Positions 42,820-52,372 of a DNA stretch of 64,000 bases are shown one piece after another. The position numbers and the translations under genes were made by a program. Every line of letters starts with the position of its first letter. The stretch's first letter is position 1. Under the pieces are notes generated by a model, which was given only the letters and a program-made list of their open reading frames with translations, did not search any database and was not told the DNA's origin. The stretch is from an uncultured Bacilli bacterium (GTDB lineage: Bacteria; Bacillota_I; Bacilli_A; RF39; UBA660), in assembly GCA_934162445.1 (NCBI GenBank), contig CAKPIT010000002.1, positions 62,001 to 126,000 of the forward strand, given 5' to 3'.

Positions 42820-42848
42820 TAGACAATGAATGGTAAGTTTGATATAAT
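42820..42848 (+). promoter_or_regulatory. Promoter of the nucleoside kinase gene
   Basis: TAGACA (42820-42825) and perfect TATAAT (42843-42848) with a 17-base spacer. Confidence 0.6.
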
Positions 42849-42875
42849 TAACTGTAGAATATGAGGTTGGATAAA

Positions 42876-44531
42876 ATGATTGAAGAGGTTAAAGTTACAA
42901 TTAATTCTAAAGAAGAGATGGTCGTACGTGGTACTACTTTGTTACAACTAAGTAAAAAATATCAAAAAGATTATCGCTTTCCAGTCGTTATTGCTAGTGT
43001 TAATAATGTATATAGGGAACTTAGTTATGTTATTAATGATCCGTGTGGTATTGTTTTTTATGATCTTAATTCTCGGGTTGGTAATAGGGCTTATATTGCG
43101 GGATTAACTTTTTTATTAGTAGTAGCTGTTAAAGAGAAGTTTGGACTTGATGCTTCTATTAAAGTTATGCATTCACTTGATAAGGGAATTTATATAGAAA
43201 CATCTTTTCCGCTTACTGAGACTATTTTAAGATCTATTGCTAGAAAAATGGTTAGTTTAGTGGAACTTGATTTAGATATTACAAAGGTAAGTGTGGAAAG
43301 AATATCGGCTATTCATTATTTTGAAAGTATTAATGATCTTGCAAAGGCTAAGGTTATGAAATATAACACTAACACATTTATAACGCTTTATCGATTGGGT
43401 AATTATTATAATTATTTTTATCATCAAATGCCTCCTAATACGGGATGTTTGAAGGATTTTAAATTAACTTATATAAATGATAATGGTTTTGTTTTGCAAT
43501 TTCCAACTATTTACTCTAATAATCAAATCAAATCTTATGTTCATCATGAAAATATGTTTAAAGTATTTAAAGAATGTCATGATTGGACAAAATTGATGAA
43601 GATTGAGACGATTGCGGATTTAAATGAAGTAATTAGTACGGGTAATATTGCTGATTTAATTAGGATTGATGAAACGCTTCAAAGTAATAGACTTTTAAAT
43701 TTGGCTCGGGAAATAGTTAAGAGTAAGAAGGATAAAAAAATTATTTTGTTAGCAGGTCCTTCTTCGAGTGGTAAGACGACTACGACGACTAAGCTTTGTA
43801 TGTACTTAAGAAGTTTTGGTCTTAATCCTAAAATGATTAGTATGGATAATTATTTTTTAGAACGGGATAAAACGCCTGTTAATAGCAAAGGTGAGAAGGA
43901 TTTTGAATGTTTTGAAGCGGTTGATAATAAGCTTTTGACGAAACAGATTAAGGAATTACTTGATGGCAAAGAAGTAGTTATTCCTATTTATAATTTCAAG
44001 GAGGGTAAAAAAGAGTTTAAGGAAAAGCTTGAACTTAATAAGAATGATATTTTATTAATTGAGGGAATTCATGCTTTAAATCCATTGGTTTTAAAAGATA
44101 TTCCTATGAAAAATAAATATAAGATTTATTTATCGGCTCTTACAGAGCTTAATATTGATAATCATAATAGATTTCCAACGACAGATAATAGGTTATTAAG
44201 AAGAATTATTAGGGATAATAGGACAAGAGGCTATAATGTTGTTAATACTTTAAGTGCATGGCCTAATGTAAGACTTGGGGAGGAGAAGTATATTTTTCCT
44301 TATCAAGATGAAGCGGATGCGACAGTTAATACGGCTTTAATTTACGAGCTTGCAGTTCTTAAAACTTATGTTGAGCCATTATTATTTTCTGTTAATGAAG
44401 ATTCTGTGTATTATGAAGAGGCAAAGAGGCTTTTAAATGTTTTAAGACTTATTTTGCCTATTCCTAGTGAAAGTATTCCTGATGATTCTATTATTAGGGA
44501 ATTTATTGGGGGTAGTTGTTTCCATGATTAA
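42876..44531 (+). CDS. Nucleoside (uridine-type) kinase with TGS and SAD domains
   Basis: A 551-aa multidomain enzyme found in many Firmicutes. An N-terminal TGS-like ubiquitin fold (about 1-60) and a tRNA-synthetase-like second additional domain (about 65-240) precede a uridine-kinase/phosphoribulokinase domain with Walker A LLAGPSSSGKTTTTTKL near residue 293, MISMDNYFLERDKTP and LLIEGIHALNP. It probably phosphorylates a nucleoside such as uridine, but the substrate is not established by sequence. ATG 42861 is also in frame; GAGGTTGG fits ATG 42876 better. Confidence 0.85.
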   Translation: MIEEVKVTINSKEEMVVRGTTLLQLSKKYQKDYRFPVVIASVNNVYRELSYVINDPCGIVFYDLNSRVGNRAYIAGLTFLLVVAVKEKFGLDASIKVMHSLDKGIYIETSFPLTETILRSIARKMVSLVELDLDITKVSVERISAIHYFESINDLAKAKVMKYNTNTFITLYRLGNYYNYFYHQMPPNTGCLKDFKLTYINDNGFVLQFPTIYSNNQIKSYVHHENMFKVFKECHDWTKLMKIETIADLNEVISTGNIADLIRIDETLQSNRLLNLAREIVKSKKDKKIILLAGPSSSGKTTTTTKLCMYLRSFGLNPKMISMDNYFLERDKTPVNSKGEKDFECFEAVDNKLLTKQIKELLDGKEVVIPIYNFKEGKKEFKEKLELNKNDILLIEGIHALNPLVLKDIPMKNKYKIYLSALTELNIDNHNRFPTTDNRLLRRIIRDNRTRGYNVVNTLSAWPNVRLGEEKYIFPYQDEADATVNTALIYELAVLKTYVEPLLFSVNEDSVYYEEAKRLLNVLRLILPIPSESIPDDSIIREFIGGSCFHD

Positions 44532-44532
44532 T

Positions 44533-44553
44533 AGAGCTTTGGCTCTTTTTTTA
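44533..44553 (+). terminator. Terminator of the nucleoside kinase gene
   Basis: AGAGC pairs with GCTCT around TTTG, followed by seven T. Confidence 0.8.
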
Positions 44554-44570
44554 ATCTTTTTATAAAATGA

Positions 44571-44599
44571 TTGACATTGAGTAAAGTTAGTGATATATT
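44571..44599 (+). promoter_or_regulatory. Promoter of the str operon
   Basis: A perfect TTGACA (44571-44576) and TATATT (44594-44599) with a 17-base spacer, as expected for a ribosomal-protein operon. Confidence 0.75.
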
Positions 44600-44691
44600 A
44601 TTGTTGCTTGTTTAAATTTAGTTTTGCTTTGGGCAAAACTTTATTTAGAGGTGAATATGATACACGTGGATATGTGTAAAGAAAGGAGTTA
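44600..44691 (+). promoter_or_regulatory. Leader of rpsL with hairpin and possible 11-codon leader ORF
   Basis: The leader contains a hairpin GTTTTGC/GGCAAAAC at about 44622-44639 followed by TTTATTT, which could pause or terminate. After it, AGAGGTGA (44647-44654) precedes an ATG at 44657 that opens an 11-codon frame (MIHVDMCKERS) whose TAA overlaps the first rpsL ATG at 44692. This may couple translation into rpsL. Known str-operon control in Escherichia coli works by S7 binding, but no such site is claimed here. Confidence 0.4.
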
Positions 44692-45114
44692 ATGAATACA
44701 ATGCCTACAATCAATCAATTAGTTCGTAAAGGTAGAAAGAATAAGACTCGTAAGAGTAAGGCTCCAGTACTTTTAGTAGGAGTTAATACAATTAGAAGAA
44801 AACAAACAAATAATCCATCTCCTCAAAAGCGTGGGGTATGTACAAGGGTTGGTACTAAAACACCTAAGAAACCAAACTCAGCTTTAAGAAAGTATGCGCG
44901 TGTTCGTTTATCTAATGGTAAGGAAGTAGATACTTATATTCCGGGAATTGGACATAACTTACAAGAGCATAGTGTTGTATTAGTACGTGGTGGTCGTGTT
45001 AAGGACTTAATCGGTGTTCGTTATCATGTTATCCGTGGTACTTTAGATACTGCTGGTGTTAAGGATAGAAAACAAGGTCGTAGTAAATACGGTGCTAAAA
45101 AACCTAAAAAATAG
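44692..45114 (+). CDS. rpsL: 30S ribosomal protein S12
   Basis: A 140-aa decoding-centre protein. It has the family core MPTINQLVRKGR, SPQKRGVCTRVGT, TPKKPNSALRKYARVRL and GIGHNLQEHSVVLVRGGRVKDL, and ends QGRSKYGAKKPKK. The Lys residues in TPKKPNS that change in streptomycin-resistant mutants are the sensitive type. Two ATG starts are possible: 44692 (four bases after AAAGGAG) and the family-standard MPTINQ at 44701 (13 bases after it). First gene of rpsL-rpsG-fusA. Confidence 0.98.
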   Translation: MNTMPTINQLVRKGRKNKTRKSKAPVLLVGVNTIRRKQTNNPSPQKRGVCTRVGTKTPKKPNSALRKYARVRLSNGKEVDTYIPGIGHNLQEHSVVLVRGGRVKDLIGVRYHVIRGTLDTAGVKDRKQGRSKYGAKKPKK

Positions 45115-45137
45115 TAGAAAGTAAGGAGGAAAAAACT

Positions 45138-45605
45138 ATGCGTAAAAGACGTGCAGTTAAAAGAGATATTTTACCAGATCCTATTTATAAGTCTAAAACC
45201 GTTGCTAAACTTGTTAATACGATTATGTTAGATGGTAAAAAGGGAACAGCGCAAACAATCGTTTATGAAGCGTTTGATATTGCTCATAATAAAACTGGTA
45301 AAGATCCGCTTGAAGTATTTAATCAAGCGATGGAAAATATTAAGCCACTTTTAGAGGTTAAGTCTAGAAGAGTTGGTGGTGCTAATTATCAAGTTCCTCA
45401 AGAAGTTACTCCACAAAGAGCTGAAGCTTTAGCTCTTAGATGGTTAGTGACTTTCTCACGTAAACGTGGTGGTCGTGGAATGGCTGATAATTTAGCTAGT
45501 GAAATTATGGATGCAGCTAATGGAACTGGTGCTGCTGTTAAAAAACGTGAAGATACCCATAGAATGGCAGAAGCTAATAAGGCTTATGCTCATTATCGTT
45601 GGTAG
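45138..45605 (+). CDS. rpsG: 30S ribosomal protein S7
   Basis: A 155-aa protein that organises the 3' domain of 16S rRNA. It has MRKRRAVKRDILPDPIYKS, KLVNTIMLDGKKGTAQ, NIKPLLEVKSRRVGGANYQVP, RAEALALRWLV and the C-terminal THRMAEANKAYAHYRW. Length and ends are standard. A strong AAGGAGG site precedes the ATG. Second gene of the str operon. Confidence 0.98.
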   Translation: MRKRRAVKRDILPDPIYKSKTVAKLVNTIMLDGKKGTAQTIVYEAFDIAHNKTGKDPLEVFNQAMENIKPLLEVKSRRVGGANYQVPQEVTPQRAEALALRWLVTFSRKRGGRGMADNLASEIMDAANGTGAAVKKREDTHRMAEANKAYAHYRW

Positions 45606-45617
45606 AAAGGATAATAT

Positions 45618-47687
45618 ATGGCAAGAGATACGTCTTTAGATAAGACAAGAAACTTTGGAATTATGGCTCATATCGATGCTGGAAAAACAACATGTACTGA
45701 GCGTATTTTATACCATGGTGGTAATATCCATAAAATTGGTGAAACTCACGATGGTGCTAGTCAAATGGACTGGATGGAACAAGAAAAAGAACGTGGTATT
45801 ACAATCACTTCTGCTGCTACTACAGTTCATTGGAAGGGATATCGTTATAATATAATTGATACTCCCGGACACGTAGATTTTACAATTGAAGTTAGTCGTA
45901 GTTTAAGGGTACTTGATGGTGCGGTTGCTCTTTTAGATGCGCAAGCTGGAGTTGAACCACAAATGGAAACAGTTTGGAGACAAGCTGATGAATTTAAAGT
46001 ACCTAGAATTATTTTTGCAAATAAAATGGATAAGATGGGTGCTAACTTTGAATATAGTTTAAAAACTATTAAAGATCGTTTAGGCGTTAATGCTAAGCCT
46101 ATTGAATGGCCTATTGGTGCTGAAGATAGTTATCATGGGGTAATTGATCTTGTTACTATGAAGGCTTATGAATATGATGGTAAACCTGAAGAAGCTGAAA
46201 AAGAAATTGAAATTCCTAGTGAATTAAAATCTATTGCAGAGGAAAAAAGAGCTGATTTAATTGATTCAGTTGCTGAGTTTGATGATGAGATGATGGAAAC
46301 TTATCTTGATGGCGGTGAAGTAACTGTTGAAATGATTAAAAGAGCTATTCGTAAAGGATGTCTTGAAGCTGTTTTCTTCCCTGTTATGTGTGGAACAGCT
46401 CTTGGTAATATGGCAATTAAACCTTTAATGGATGCTGTTATTGATTATTTACCAAGTCCTTTAGATATACCATCTATTAAAGGACATAATTTAAATGGTG
46501 ATATTGAAGAAAGACATCCAAATGATTCTGAACCTTTTAGTGCTTTAGCATTTAAGGTTATGACAGATCCATTCGTTGGACGTTTAACTTTCTTCCGTGT
46601 TTATTCTGGACATTTATCTAGTGGTAGTTATGTTTTAAACTCTACTAAAGATAGTAAAGAAAGAATTGGTCGTATTTTACAAATGCATGCTAATACTCGT
46701 AAAGAGATTACTGATGTATATACTGGTGATATTGCAGCTGCTGTTGGTCTTAAGAATACAACTACTGGTGATACTTTATGTGATGATAAGAAACCAATTA
46801 TTCTTGAAAAATTAGTTGTACCAGAACCTGTTATTCAACTTGCTGTTGAACCTAAGAGTAAGGCTGATCAAGATAAAATGGCTCTAGCTTTACAAAAACT
46901 TGCTGAAGAAGATCCAACTTTTAGAGTTCATACTGATCATGAAACTGGTCAAACAGTTATCGCTGGTATGGGTGAGTTACACTTAGATGTATTAGTTGAT
47001 CGTATGAAACGTGAATTCCACGTTGAAGCTAATGTAGGTGCTCCACAGGTTGCTTATCGTGAAACAATTAAGCAAGCTGCTGATTGTGAAGGTAAATATA
47101 TTAAACAATCTGGTGGACGTGGACAATATGGACATGTTTGGGTTAAGTTTGAACCTAATCCAGATAAAGGATATGAATTTGTTGACCAAATCGTTGGTGG
47201 AGTTGTTCCTCGTGAATACATTCCAGTAGTAGATAAAGGTTTACAAGAAGCTATGCAAACTGGTATTTTAGCAGGATATCCTATGATTGATGTTAAGGCT
47301 ACATTATTTGATGGTTCATACCATGATGTAGATTCTAACGAAATGGCATTCAAGATTGCCGCATCTATGGCTTTAAAAGAAGCTAAGAATAAATGTCATG
47401 CTGTACTTCTTGAACCAATTATGAAGGTGGATGTAACTACACCAGATGAATATTTTGGTAATGTTATGGGTGACTTAACAAGTCGTCGTGGTCGTCCACT
47501 AGGTCAAGAATCTCTTGGAAATGTGGTAAAATTATCAGCAATGGTACCACTTTCTGAAATGTTTGGGTATGCTACTACACTTCGTAGTAATACACAAGGT
47601 AGAGGTAACTTTGTAATGACTTTTGATCATTATGAAGAGGTTCCTAAAAATATTGCTGAAGATATTATTAAAAAGAGTGGAAATTAA
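45618..47687 (+). CDS. fusA: Elongation factor G
   Basis: The 689-aa translocation GTPase. G1 AHIDAGKTT near residue 17, G2 region GITITSAATT, G3 DTPGHVDF, G4 NKMDKMGAN and the later domains including GMGELHLDVLVDRMKREF, ISGGRGQYGHVWV-type text (SGGRGQYGHVW) and DVTTPDEYFGNVMGDL are all present. AAAGGA precedes the ATG. There is only one fusA-like gene in this window. It ends the str operon; tuf has its own promoter. Confidence 0.98.
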   Translation: MARDTSLDKTRNFGIMAHIDAGKTTCTERILYHGGNIHKIGETHDGASQMDWMEQEKERGITITSAATTVHWKGYRYNIIDTPGHVDFTIEVSRSLRVLDGAVALLDAQAGVEPQMETVWRQADEFKVPRIIFANKMDKMGANFEYSLKTIKDRLGVNAKPIEWPIGAEDSYHGVIDLVTMKAYEYDGKPEEAEKEIEIPSELKSIAEEKRADLIDSVAEFDDEMMETYLDGGEVTVEMIKRAIRKGCLEAVFFPVMCGTALGNMAIKPLMDAVIDYLPSPLDIPSIKGHNLNGDIEERHPNDSEPFSALAFKVMTDPFVGRLTFFRVYSGHLSSGSYVLNSTKDSKERIGRILQMHANTRKEITDVYTGDIAAAVGLKNTTTGDTLCDDKKPIILEKLVVPEPVIQLAVEPKSKADQDKMALALQKLAEEDPTFRVHTDHETGQTVIAGMGELHLDVLVDRMKREFHVEANVGAPQVAYRETIKQAADCEGKYIKQSGGRGQYGHVWVKFEPNPDKGYEFVDQIVGGVVPREYIPVVDKGLQEAMQTGILAGYPMIDVKATLFDGSYHDVDSNEMAFKIAASMALKEAKNKCHAVLLEPIMKVDVTTPDEYFGNVMGDLTSRRGRPLGQESLGNVVKLSAMVPLSEMFGYATTLRSNTQGRGNFVMTFDHYEEVPKNIAEDIIKKSGN

Positions 47688-47717
47688 GAGAAACTCTTAA
47701 AAATTAGTTCTAAACAG

Positions 47718-47746
47718 TTGCAAAAATGCTAATTGTTAGATAAAAT
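47718..47746 (+). promoter_or_regulatory. Separate promoter of tuf
   Basis: TTGCAA (47718-47723) and TAAAAT (47741-47746) with a 17-base spacer, in the 90-base gap after fusA. Confidence 0.6.
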
Positions 47747-47777
47747 AGAAAATGTAATTAAATGAGGAGGAAATTAT

Positions 47778-48968
47778 ATGGCAAAACAAAAATTTGATCG
47801 TTCAAAACCACATGTTAACATTGGTACAATTGGACACGTAGATCATGGTAAAACTACTTTAACTGCAGCTATTACTAAATGCTTACATGATAAAAACCCT
47901 GAATGGGCTGATTTCACTGATTATGCAAACATTGATAAAGCTCCAGAAGAAAGAGAACGTGGTATTACAATTAATACTGCACACGTTGAATATCAAACAG
48001 AAAATCGTCACTATGCACACGTTGACTGCCCAGGACATGCTGATTATGTTAAAAACATGATTACTGGTGCTGCTCAAATGGATGGAGCAATCTTAGTTAT
48101 TGCTGCTACTGATGGTGCTATGGCTCAAACTCGTGAACATATCTTATTATCACGTCAAGTTGGAGTACCTCGTATGGTTGTATTCTTAAACAAATGTGAT
48201 ATGGTTGATGATCCTGAGTTAATCGACTTAGTAGAAATGGAAGTTCGTGAATTATTAAATGAATATGGTTACGAAGGAGATGAAACTCCAATCATTAAGG
48301 GTTCTGCTCTTAAAGCTCTTGAAGGAGATCAAAAATATGTTGACGCTATCTATGAATTAATGGATGCTGTTGACTCTTGGATTCCTACTCCAGAACGTGA
48401 TAATGACAAACCATTCTTAATGAGTATTGAAGATGTATTCACAATCACTGGTCGTGGTACAGTTGTTACTGGACGTGTTGAACGTGGACAATTAAAACTT
48501 AACGATGAAGTAGAAATCGTTGGTATTAAACCAACTCAAAAGACTGTTGTTACAGGAATTGAAATGTTCCGTAAACAATTAGACTTTGCTGAAGCAGGAG
48601 ATAATGCTGGTGTATTATTACGTGGTATTTCTCGTGAACAAGTAGAACGTGGACAAGTTTTAGCTAAACCGGGTAGTGTTCATCCACACCACAAGTTTAA
48701 AGCTGAAGTTTATATCTTAAGTAAAGAAGAAGGCGGACGTCATACTCCATTCTTTACTAACTATCGTCCACAATTCTATTTCAGAACTACAGATGTTACT
48801 GGTGTAATCACTCTTCCTGAAGGTGTTGAAATGGTTATGCCGGGTGATAATGTAACTATGGATGTTGAATTAATTCACCCAATCGCTATTGAAAAAGGTA
48901 CTAAGTTCTCTATCCGTGAAGGTGGACGTACTGTTGGTGCTGGTGTTGTTTCTGAAATCGAAGGATAA
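47778..48968 (+). CDS. tuf: Elongation factor Tu
   Basis: The 396-aa GTPase that carries aminoacyl-tRNA to the ribosome. G1 GHVDHGKTTL near residue 18, G2 RERGITINTAHVEYQ, G3 DCPGHADYVKNM, G4 NKCDMVDD, then SIEDVFTITGRGTVVTGRVERG of domain 2 (quoted in parts) and the closing FSIREGGRTVGAGVVSEI. The gene uses unusually many C-ending codons (TTC, AAC, GAC, ATC, CAC) for this AT-rich genome, as expected for the most highly expressed protein. It has its own promoter, GAGGAGG and a strong terminator. Confidence 0.99.
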   Translation: MAKQKFDRSKPHVNIGTIGHVDHGKTTLTAAITKCLHDKNPEWADFTDYANIDKAPEERERGITINTAHVEYQTENRHYAHVDCPGHADYVKNMITGAAQMDGAILVIAATDGAMAQTREHILLSRQVGVPRMVVFLNKCDMVDDPELIDLVEMEVRELLNEYGYEGDETPIIKGSALKALEGDQKYVDAIYELMDAVDSWIPTPERDNDKPFLMSIEDVFTITGRGTVVTGRVERGQLKLNDEVEIVGIKPTQKTVVTGIEMFRKQLDFAEAGDNAGVLLRGISREQVERGQVLAKPGSVHPHHKFKAEVYILSKEEGGRHTPFFTNYRPQFYFRTTDVTGVITLPEGVEMVMPGDNVTMDVELIHPIAIEKGTKFSIREGGRTVGAGVVSEIEG

Positions 48969-48976
48969 TAATTTTG

Positions 48977-49003
48977 AAGAAGTCTTTATGACTTCTTTTT
49001 TTT
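48977..49003 (+). terminator. Terminator of tuf
   Basis: AGAAGTC pairs with GACTTCT around TTTAT, followed by a T run. Confidence 0.88.
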
Positions 49004-49031
49004 ATGTTATACTAATAGTGGTGAGAGTCTT

Positions 49032-49643
49032 ATGAAGAAAAAAGAAATAATATGGGGAGTTTTAGGAATCATCTTAATTGTAATGGGGGCTTTTTTTGTG
49101 GCTGATATCATTCATAAAGATAAGAAAAGTACTAAGTCAGTACAATCTAATGCTTTAAAAGTAGATGGTAAGGCCATTAAGTTTAAAGCATATCGGGTTG
49201 ATATGAGTTTCTTTATTAAAGTTCCTGATACATTTGTAATGCTTAGTGAAGAGGAACTTAAGAATGAATATGATTATAATTCAAGGCCAGAATTAGTCTT
49301 TAAAACGAGAGATAATTTGATTCATATTTTTATTACAACGACTGATGATGAATTATTAGATGAGAATGTTCTAGAATATGGTAATAATCAAGCATCTTCG
49401 CTTATGAATGTTGAGTTAATTACTGCTAAAGGTTATAAAAAATTTGATAAATCATTTTTTAAATTAGAATTTAGCGATCAAAGTGATGGTGGCCTTTACC
49501 GGAATATAAGATTCTTTTCTTTAAATAATAAACTGGTTACAGTTGAATTTAATATTAATAAAAATGACTATAAAAAATGGAAAAAAGTTAGTGATAAGAT
49601 CTTAGATAGTATTTGTTTTAATGAAAAAGACATAAAAAAATAA
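49032..49643 (+). CDS. Membrane-anchored protein of unknown function, PsbP/DcrB-like
   Basis: A 203-aa protein with one N-terminal transmembrane segment (about 7-27), a short polar linker and an extracellular domain of alternating strands and helices: FFIKVPDTFVMLSEEEL, PELVFKTRDNLIHIFITTT and GLYRNIRFFSLNNKLVTVEFN, ending in a helix. This order is reminiscent of PsbP/DcrB-like lipoprotein domains, but the resemblance is weak. No lipobox. It sits alone between tuf and the convergent FemAB-like gene. Confidence 0.78.
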   Translation: MKKKEIIWGVLGIILIVMGAFFVADIIHKDKKSTKSVQSNALKVDGKAIKFKAYRVDMSFFIKVPDTFVMLSEEELKNEYDYNSRPELVFKTRDNLIHIFITTTDDELLDENVLEYGNNQASSLMNVELITAKGYKKFDKSFFKLEFSDQSDGGLYRNIRFFSLNNKLVTVEFNINKNDYKKWKKVSDKILDSICFNEKDIKK

Positions 49644-49666
49644 GCCTTTAATTGTGCTTATTTTTT
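49635..49666. terminator. Bidirectional terminator between convergent genes
   Basis: AAAAAATAAGC (49635-49645) pairs perfectly with GCTTATTTTTT (49656-49666). The A and T runs serve both strands. Confidence 0.88.
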
Positions 49667-50899
49667 GTTTTTATTTAAATTTTTGTAAAGATTATAAGGC
49701 AGATTATTGATAATTAATTCAAATTCGCCGATGTATTCTGTTATTAAGGATCCAAAACCTAATTTCATTTCATTGAGACCAGTATACTTATTAATCTTAT
49801 TAAATTCACCACTAATAGCATTTAAATTTACGTATTTAAAGTTCTTATTTTTGTAGTCATTTATCATTTTCCATTTGATAAGGTAGCTTGGATTAAGACT
49901 TCTAAATTGTTGATTAAATCCTTCAATTACTAGATATGAAGCGTTATCATAATTAATATTAAGAGATGTTCCAATGAAAAGACCAGTTGGATATGTTTTT
50001 AATAAATTAGTAGCCCAGACTAAATTCTTTTTATAAACATTTACTAAATTATCAGATTCAATTTTTTTGTTGATTATTTTTTTCTTTAGTTTACTATTTT
50101 TATTGTTTTGAATTTCAATGGCTAAATTATTATTTATTTCTAGTTCTTTTTCATATTGGACACGACTAGTAATAACGAATGTTTCTGTGTTTAGTTTCGC
50201 AAAGTATAAATCAACATTAGGAGAAAAATTATCAAATAAATCGATATAATAATTTAAAGGACGATTATATTTCTTTTTAACAAATTCATAGAATTCTTTT
50301 AATTGTTCTTTGTTACCTTTATATATTTCGACACCACTTCGAATGGCCTTTTTAATTTTATATCTTACGTTTTTATCAAAATCTTGATATATATCTTTAA
50401 TATTTTTGTCTAAAACGACAAGGGTTTCAAATCTTGGCTTTTCAGCTTCAAAGAATAAATTTGGTCCTAAGTAGTCATAATTGTTGGCTTTTAAGTTTTC
50501 TAAAATAATATTTGCTTCCTTATTAATATTAATAATTTTGCCATCTTTATTTCTTAAATTAGCAGGGATTAAAGGATCAATTTTTAAAGACATAAAACCT
50601 TGTTTACTAAGAAGTCTTTTTAATCTTGTGGTAAATTCTGTTAAGTTTTCTAAGTTAGTGTAATCAAATAATATTCCTCTTGGAGCATAGGCAATTTTGT
50701 AGTTCATGAATACTTCTTTATATAAAATAAGAGAAGCTCCTAAAAGGTTATTATTATCATCAATAATACCGATATAGTGAATATTACAATTGTTATTTTT
50801 CATGACTTTACCATAGGCACTAGTTTGATAATAATTGCGATATTTATGAGTTTTGGTATATTTATCAAATGTAATTTCATCTAGGGTTATTATTTTCAT
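49658..50899 (-). CDS. FemAB-family peptidoglycan interpeptide-bridge transferase
   Basis: A 413-aa tRNA-dependent aminoacyl-ligase-like protein of the FemX/MurM type, which adds amino acids to the lysine side chain of the cell-wall stem peptide. It has two GNAT-like folds: YYQTSAYGKVMK, APRGILFDYTN and RYKIKKAIRSGVEI in the first half and the closing FKYVNLNAISGEFNKINKYTGLNEMKLGFG (in parts: NLNAISGEF and GLNEMKLGFG), a strong family signature. A Lys-rich coiled coil (about 245-275) lies between, as in FemA. GGAGG sits before the minus-strand ATG at 50899. The amino acid added is unknown. Confidence 0.9.
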   Translation of the reverse strand: MKIITLDEITFDKYTKTHKYRNYYQTSAYGKVMKNNNCNIHYIGIIDDNNNLLGASLILYKEVFMNYKIAYAPRGILFDYTNLENLTEFTTRLKRLLSKQGFMSLKIDPLIPANLRNKDGKIININKEANIILENLKANNYDYLGPNLFFEAEKPRFETLVVLDKNIKDIYQDFDKNVRYKIKKAIRSGVEIYKGNKEQLKEFYEFVKKKYNRPLNYYIDLFDNFSPNVDLYFAKLNTETFVITSRVQYEKELEINNNLAIEIQNNKNSKLKKKIINKKIESDNLVNVYKKNLVWATNLLKTYPTGLFIGTSLNINYDNASYLVIEGFNQQFRSLNPSYLIKWKMINDYKNKNFKYVNLNAISGEFNKINKYTGLNEMKLGFGSLITEYIGEFELIINNLPYNLYKNLNKNKK

Positions 50900-51004
50900 A
50901 ACTTTTTCCTCCACTTAAATTATATCATATAACGAAAAGTTTTCAATTCTTTAGGGTTTAATTATTTTAAATATTTAGTATAATGTTAGTAATGGAGGTT
51001 TATT

Positions 51005-52372
51005 ATGTTTGAAAATAAAAAGATATTGATTTTAGGTATGGCACGGAGTGGGTATGAAGCTGCTAAGTATTTAAGCCGGTTTAATAATACAATCATTGTT
51101 AATGATGGAGGTGCAAGAGAAAAGCAGGATGTAGAAAAGATTTCAGAATTAGAAAAATTAGGAGTTACTTTAATTTTTGGATCTCATCCTGATGATTTAC
51201 TTGATGATAGTTTTGACTATATTATTAAGAATCCGGGTATAAATAATAATCATAAGTATGTTACTTTGGCAAAACAGCTTAATGTTCCGGTGATTAATGA
51301 AGTGGAGATGGCTTATTTATTATTACCTAAAGATGTTACACTTATTGGTATTACGGGGTCAAATGGGAAAACTACTACTACTACTTTAACTTATGAAATG
51401 ATTAAATCAAGTGGTAAAAGGGTACATTTAGCAGGTAATATTGGATATCCATTGTGTAGTTTTTTAGATAAAGTTCAAAGTGGTGATATTATAGTGATGG
51501 AGGTTAGTTGTCAACAGCTAGCTAATACTGATAAGTTTAAACCACATATTGGATTAATGACTAATTTAGCCGAAGCACATATTGATTTCTTTGGTAGTTA
51601 TGAAGCTTATAAAGAAGTTAAATTGAAGTTATTTAAAAATCAAACGGAAGATGATATTGCCATTTTAAATATTGAAAATAAAGATGTAATGGAAGGGACT
51701 AAGAATATTCTTTCATGTACTAAATATTTTTCTAGTAAACGAGTAATTAATGGAGCATATTTTAATGATAATAAACTTTATTATTATGATGAAATGATTA
51801 TGGATAGAGATGAGTTTTTCTTAAAAGGTAATCATAATGTTGAAAATGCGTTAGGTGCTTTGATGATTGCTAAAGAAGTAGGAGTTAGTACTGATGTAAT
51901 TGTTAAGGTTTTGAAAACTTTTAAAGGGGTAACTCATCGTTTGGAATTTATTGATGAGGTTAATGGGGTTAAGTATTATAATGATACAGAGGCTACTAAT
52001 ACCAAATGTACCCAAATTGCTTTAAATTCTTTTGATGATGATATTATTTTAATTTTAGGGGGATTAGAGCGAGGTCAAGATTTTCATGATTTAGATAATT
52101 ATATGAAAAATGTTAAGGAAATAATAGGGATTGGTCAGTGTCGTGATAGAGTTAAGGAATATGGGGCTGATATTGGAATTAAAACAACAATTTATGAGAG
52201 ACTTCATGAGGCTTTTGATTATATTTCTTTGCAAGCTAAAAAGGGGGATGTTGTTCTTTTGAGTCCTGCTTCTGCTTCATGGGATCAATATAAACAATGT
52301 GAAGATCGAGGCGATGAATTTAAAGACTTAGTTTCTAAACTTAAACATAAAGGAGAAGGTAATGAAGATTAA
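51005..52372 (+). CDS. murD: UDP-N-acetylmuramoylalanine-D-glutamate ligase
   Basis: MurD adds D-glutamate to the peptidoglycan precursor in the cytoplasm. The 455-aa protein has the N-terminal UMP-binding domain (ILGMARSGYEAAKYL), the ATP-binding IGITGSNGKTTTTTL near residue 116, NIGYPL, LMTNLAEAHIDFFGSYEAYKEVK, and the ligase C-terminal domain with GVTHRLEF, YYNDTEATN and LILGGLERGQDF, ending LLSPASASWDQY. GGAGG precedes the ATG. The stop lies 11 bases inside eno. Confidence 0.96.
   Translation: MFENKKILILGMARSGYEAAKYLSRFNNTIIVNDGGAREKQDVEKISELEKLGVTLIFGSHPDDLLDDSFDYIIKNPGINNNHKYVTLAKQLNVPVINEVEMAYLLLPKDVTLIGITGSNGKTTTTTLTYEMIKSSGKRVHLAGNIGYPLCSFLDKVQSGDIIVMEVSCQQLANTDKFKPHIGLMTNLAEAHIDFFGSYEAYKEVKLKLFKNQTEDDIAILNIENKDVMEGTKNILSCTKYFSSKRVINGAYFNDNKLYYYDEMIMDRDEFFLKGNHNVENALGALMIAKEVGVSTDVIVKVLKTFKGVTHRLEFIDEVNGVKYYNDTEATNTKCTQIALNSFDDDIILILGGLERGQDFHDLDNYMKNVKEIIGIGQCRDRVKEYGADIGIKTTIYERLHEAFDYISLQAKKGDVVLLSPASASWDQYKQCEDRGDEFKDLVSKLKHKGEGNED

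Noticed and set aside
42805..42830. Possible CtsR operator (AGTCAAA and AGACAAT) upstream of clpP
   Set aside because: The CtsR repeat needs two GTCAAA-type heptads three bases apart. Here the spacer is six bases and the second heptad has changes, and it overlaps the promoter of the divergent kinase gene.
47054..47353. Minus-strand open frames inside fusA
   Set aside because: They are shadows of the strongly biased codon use of fusA on the other strand.
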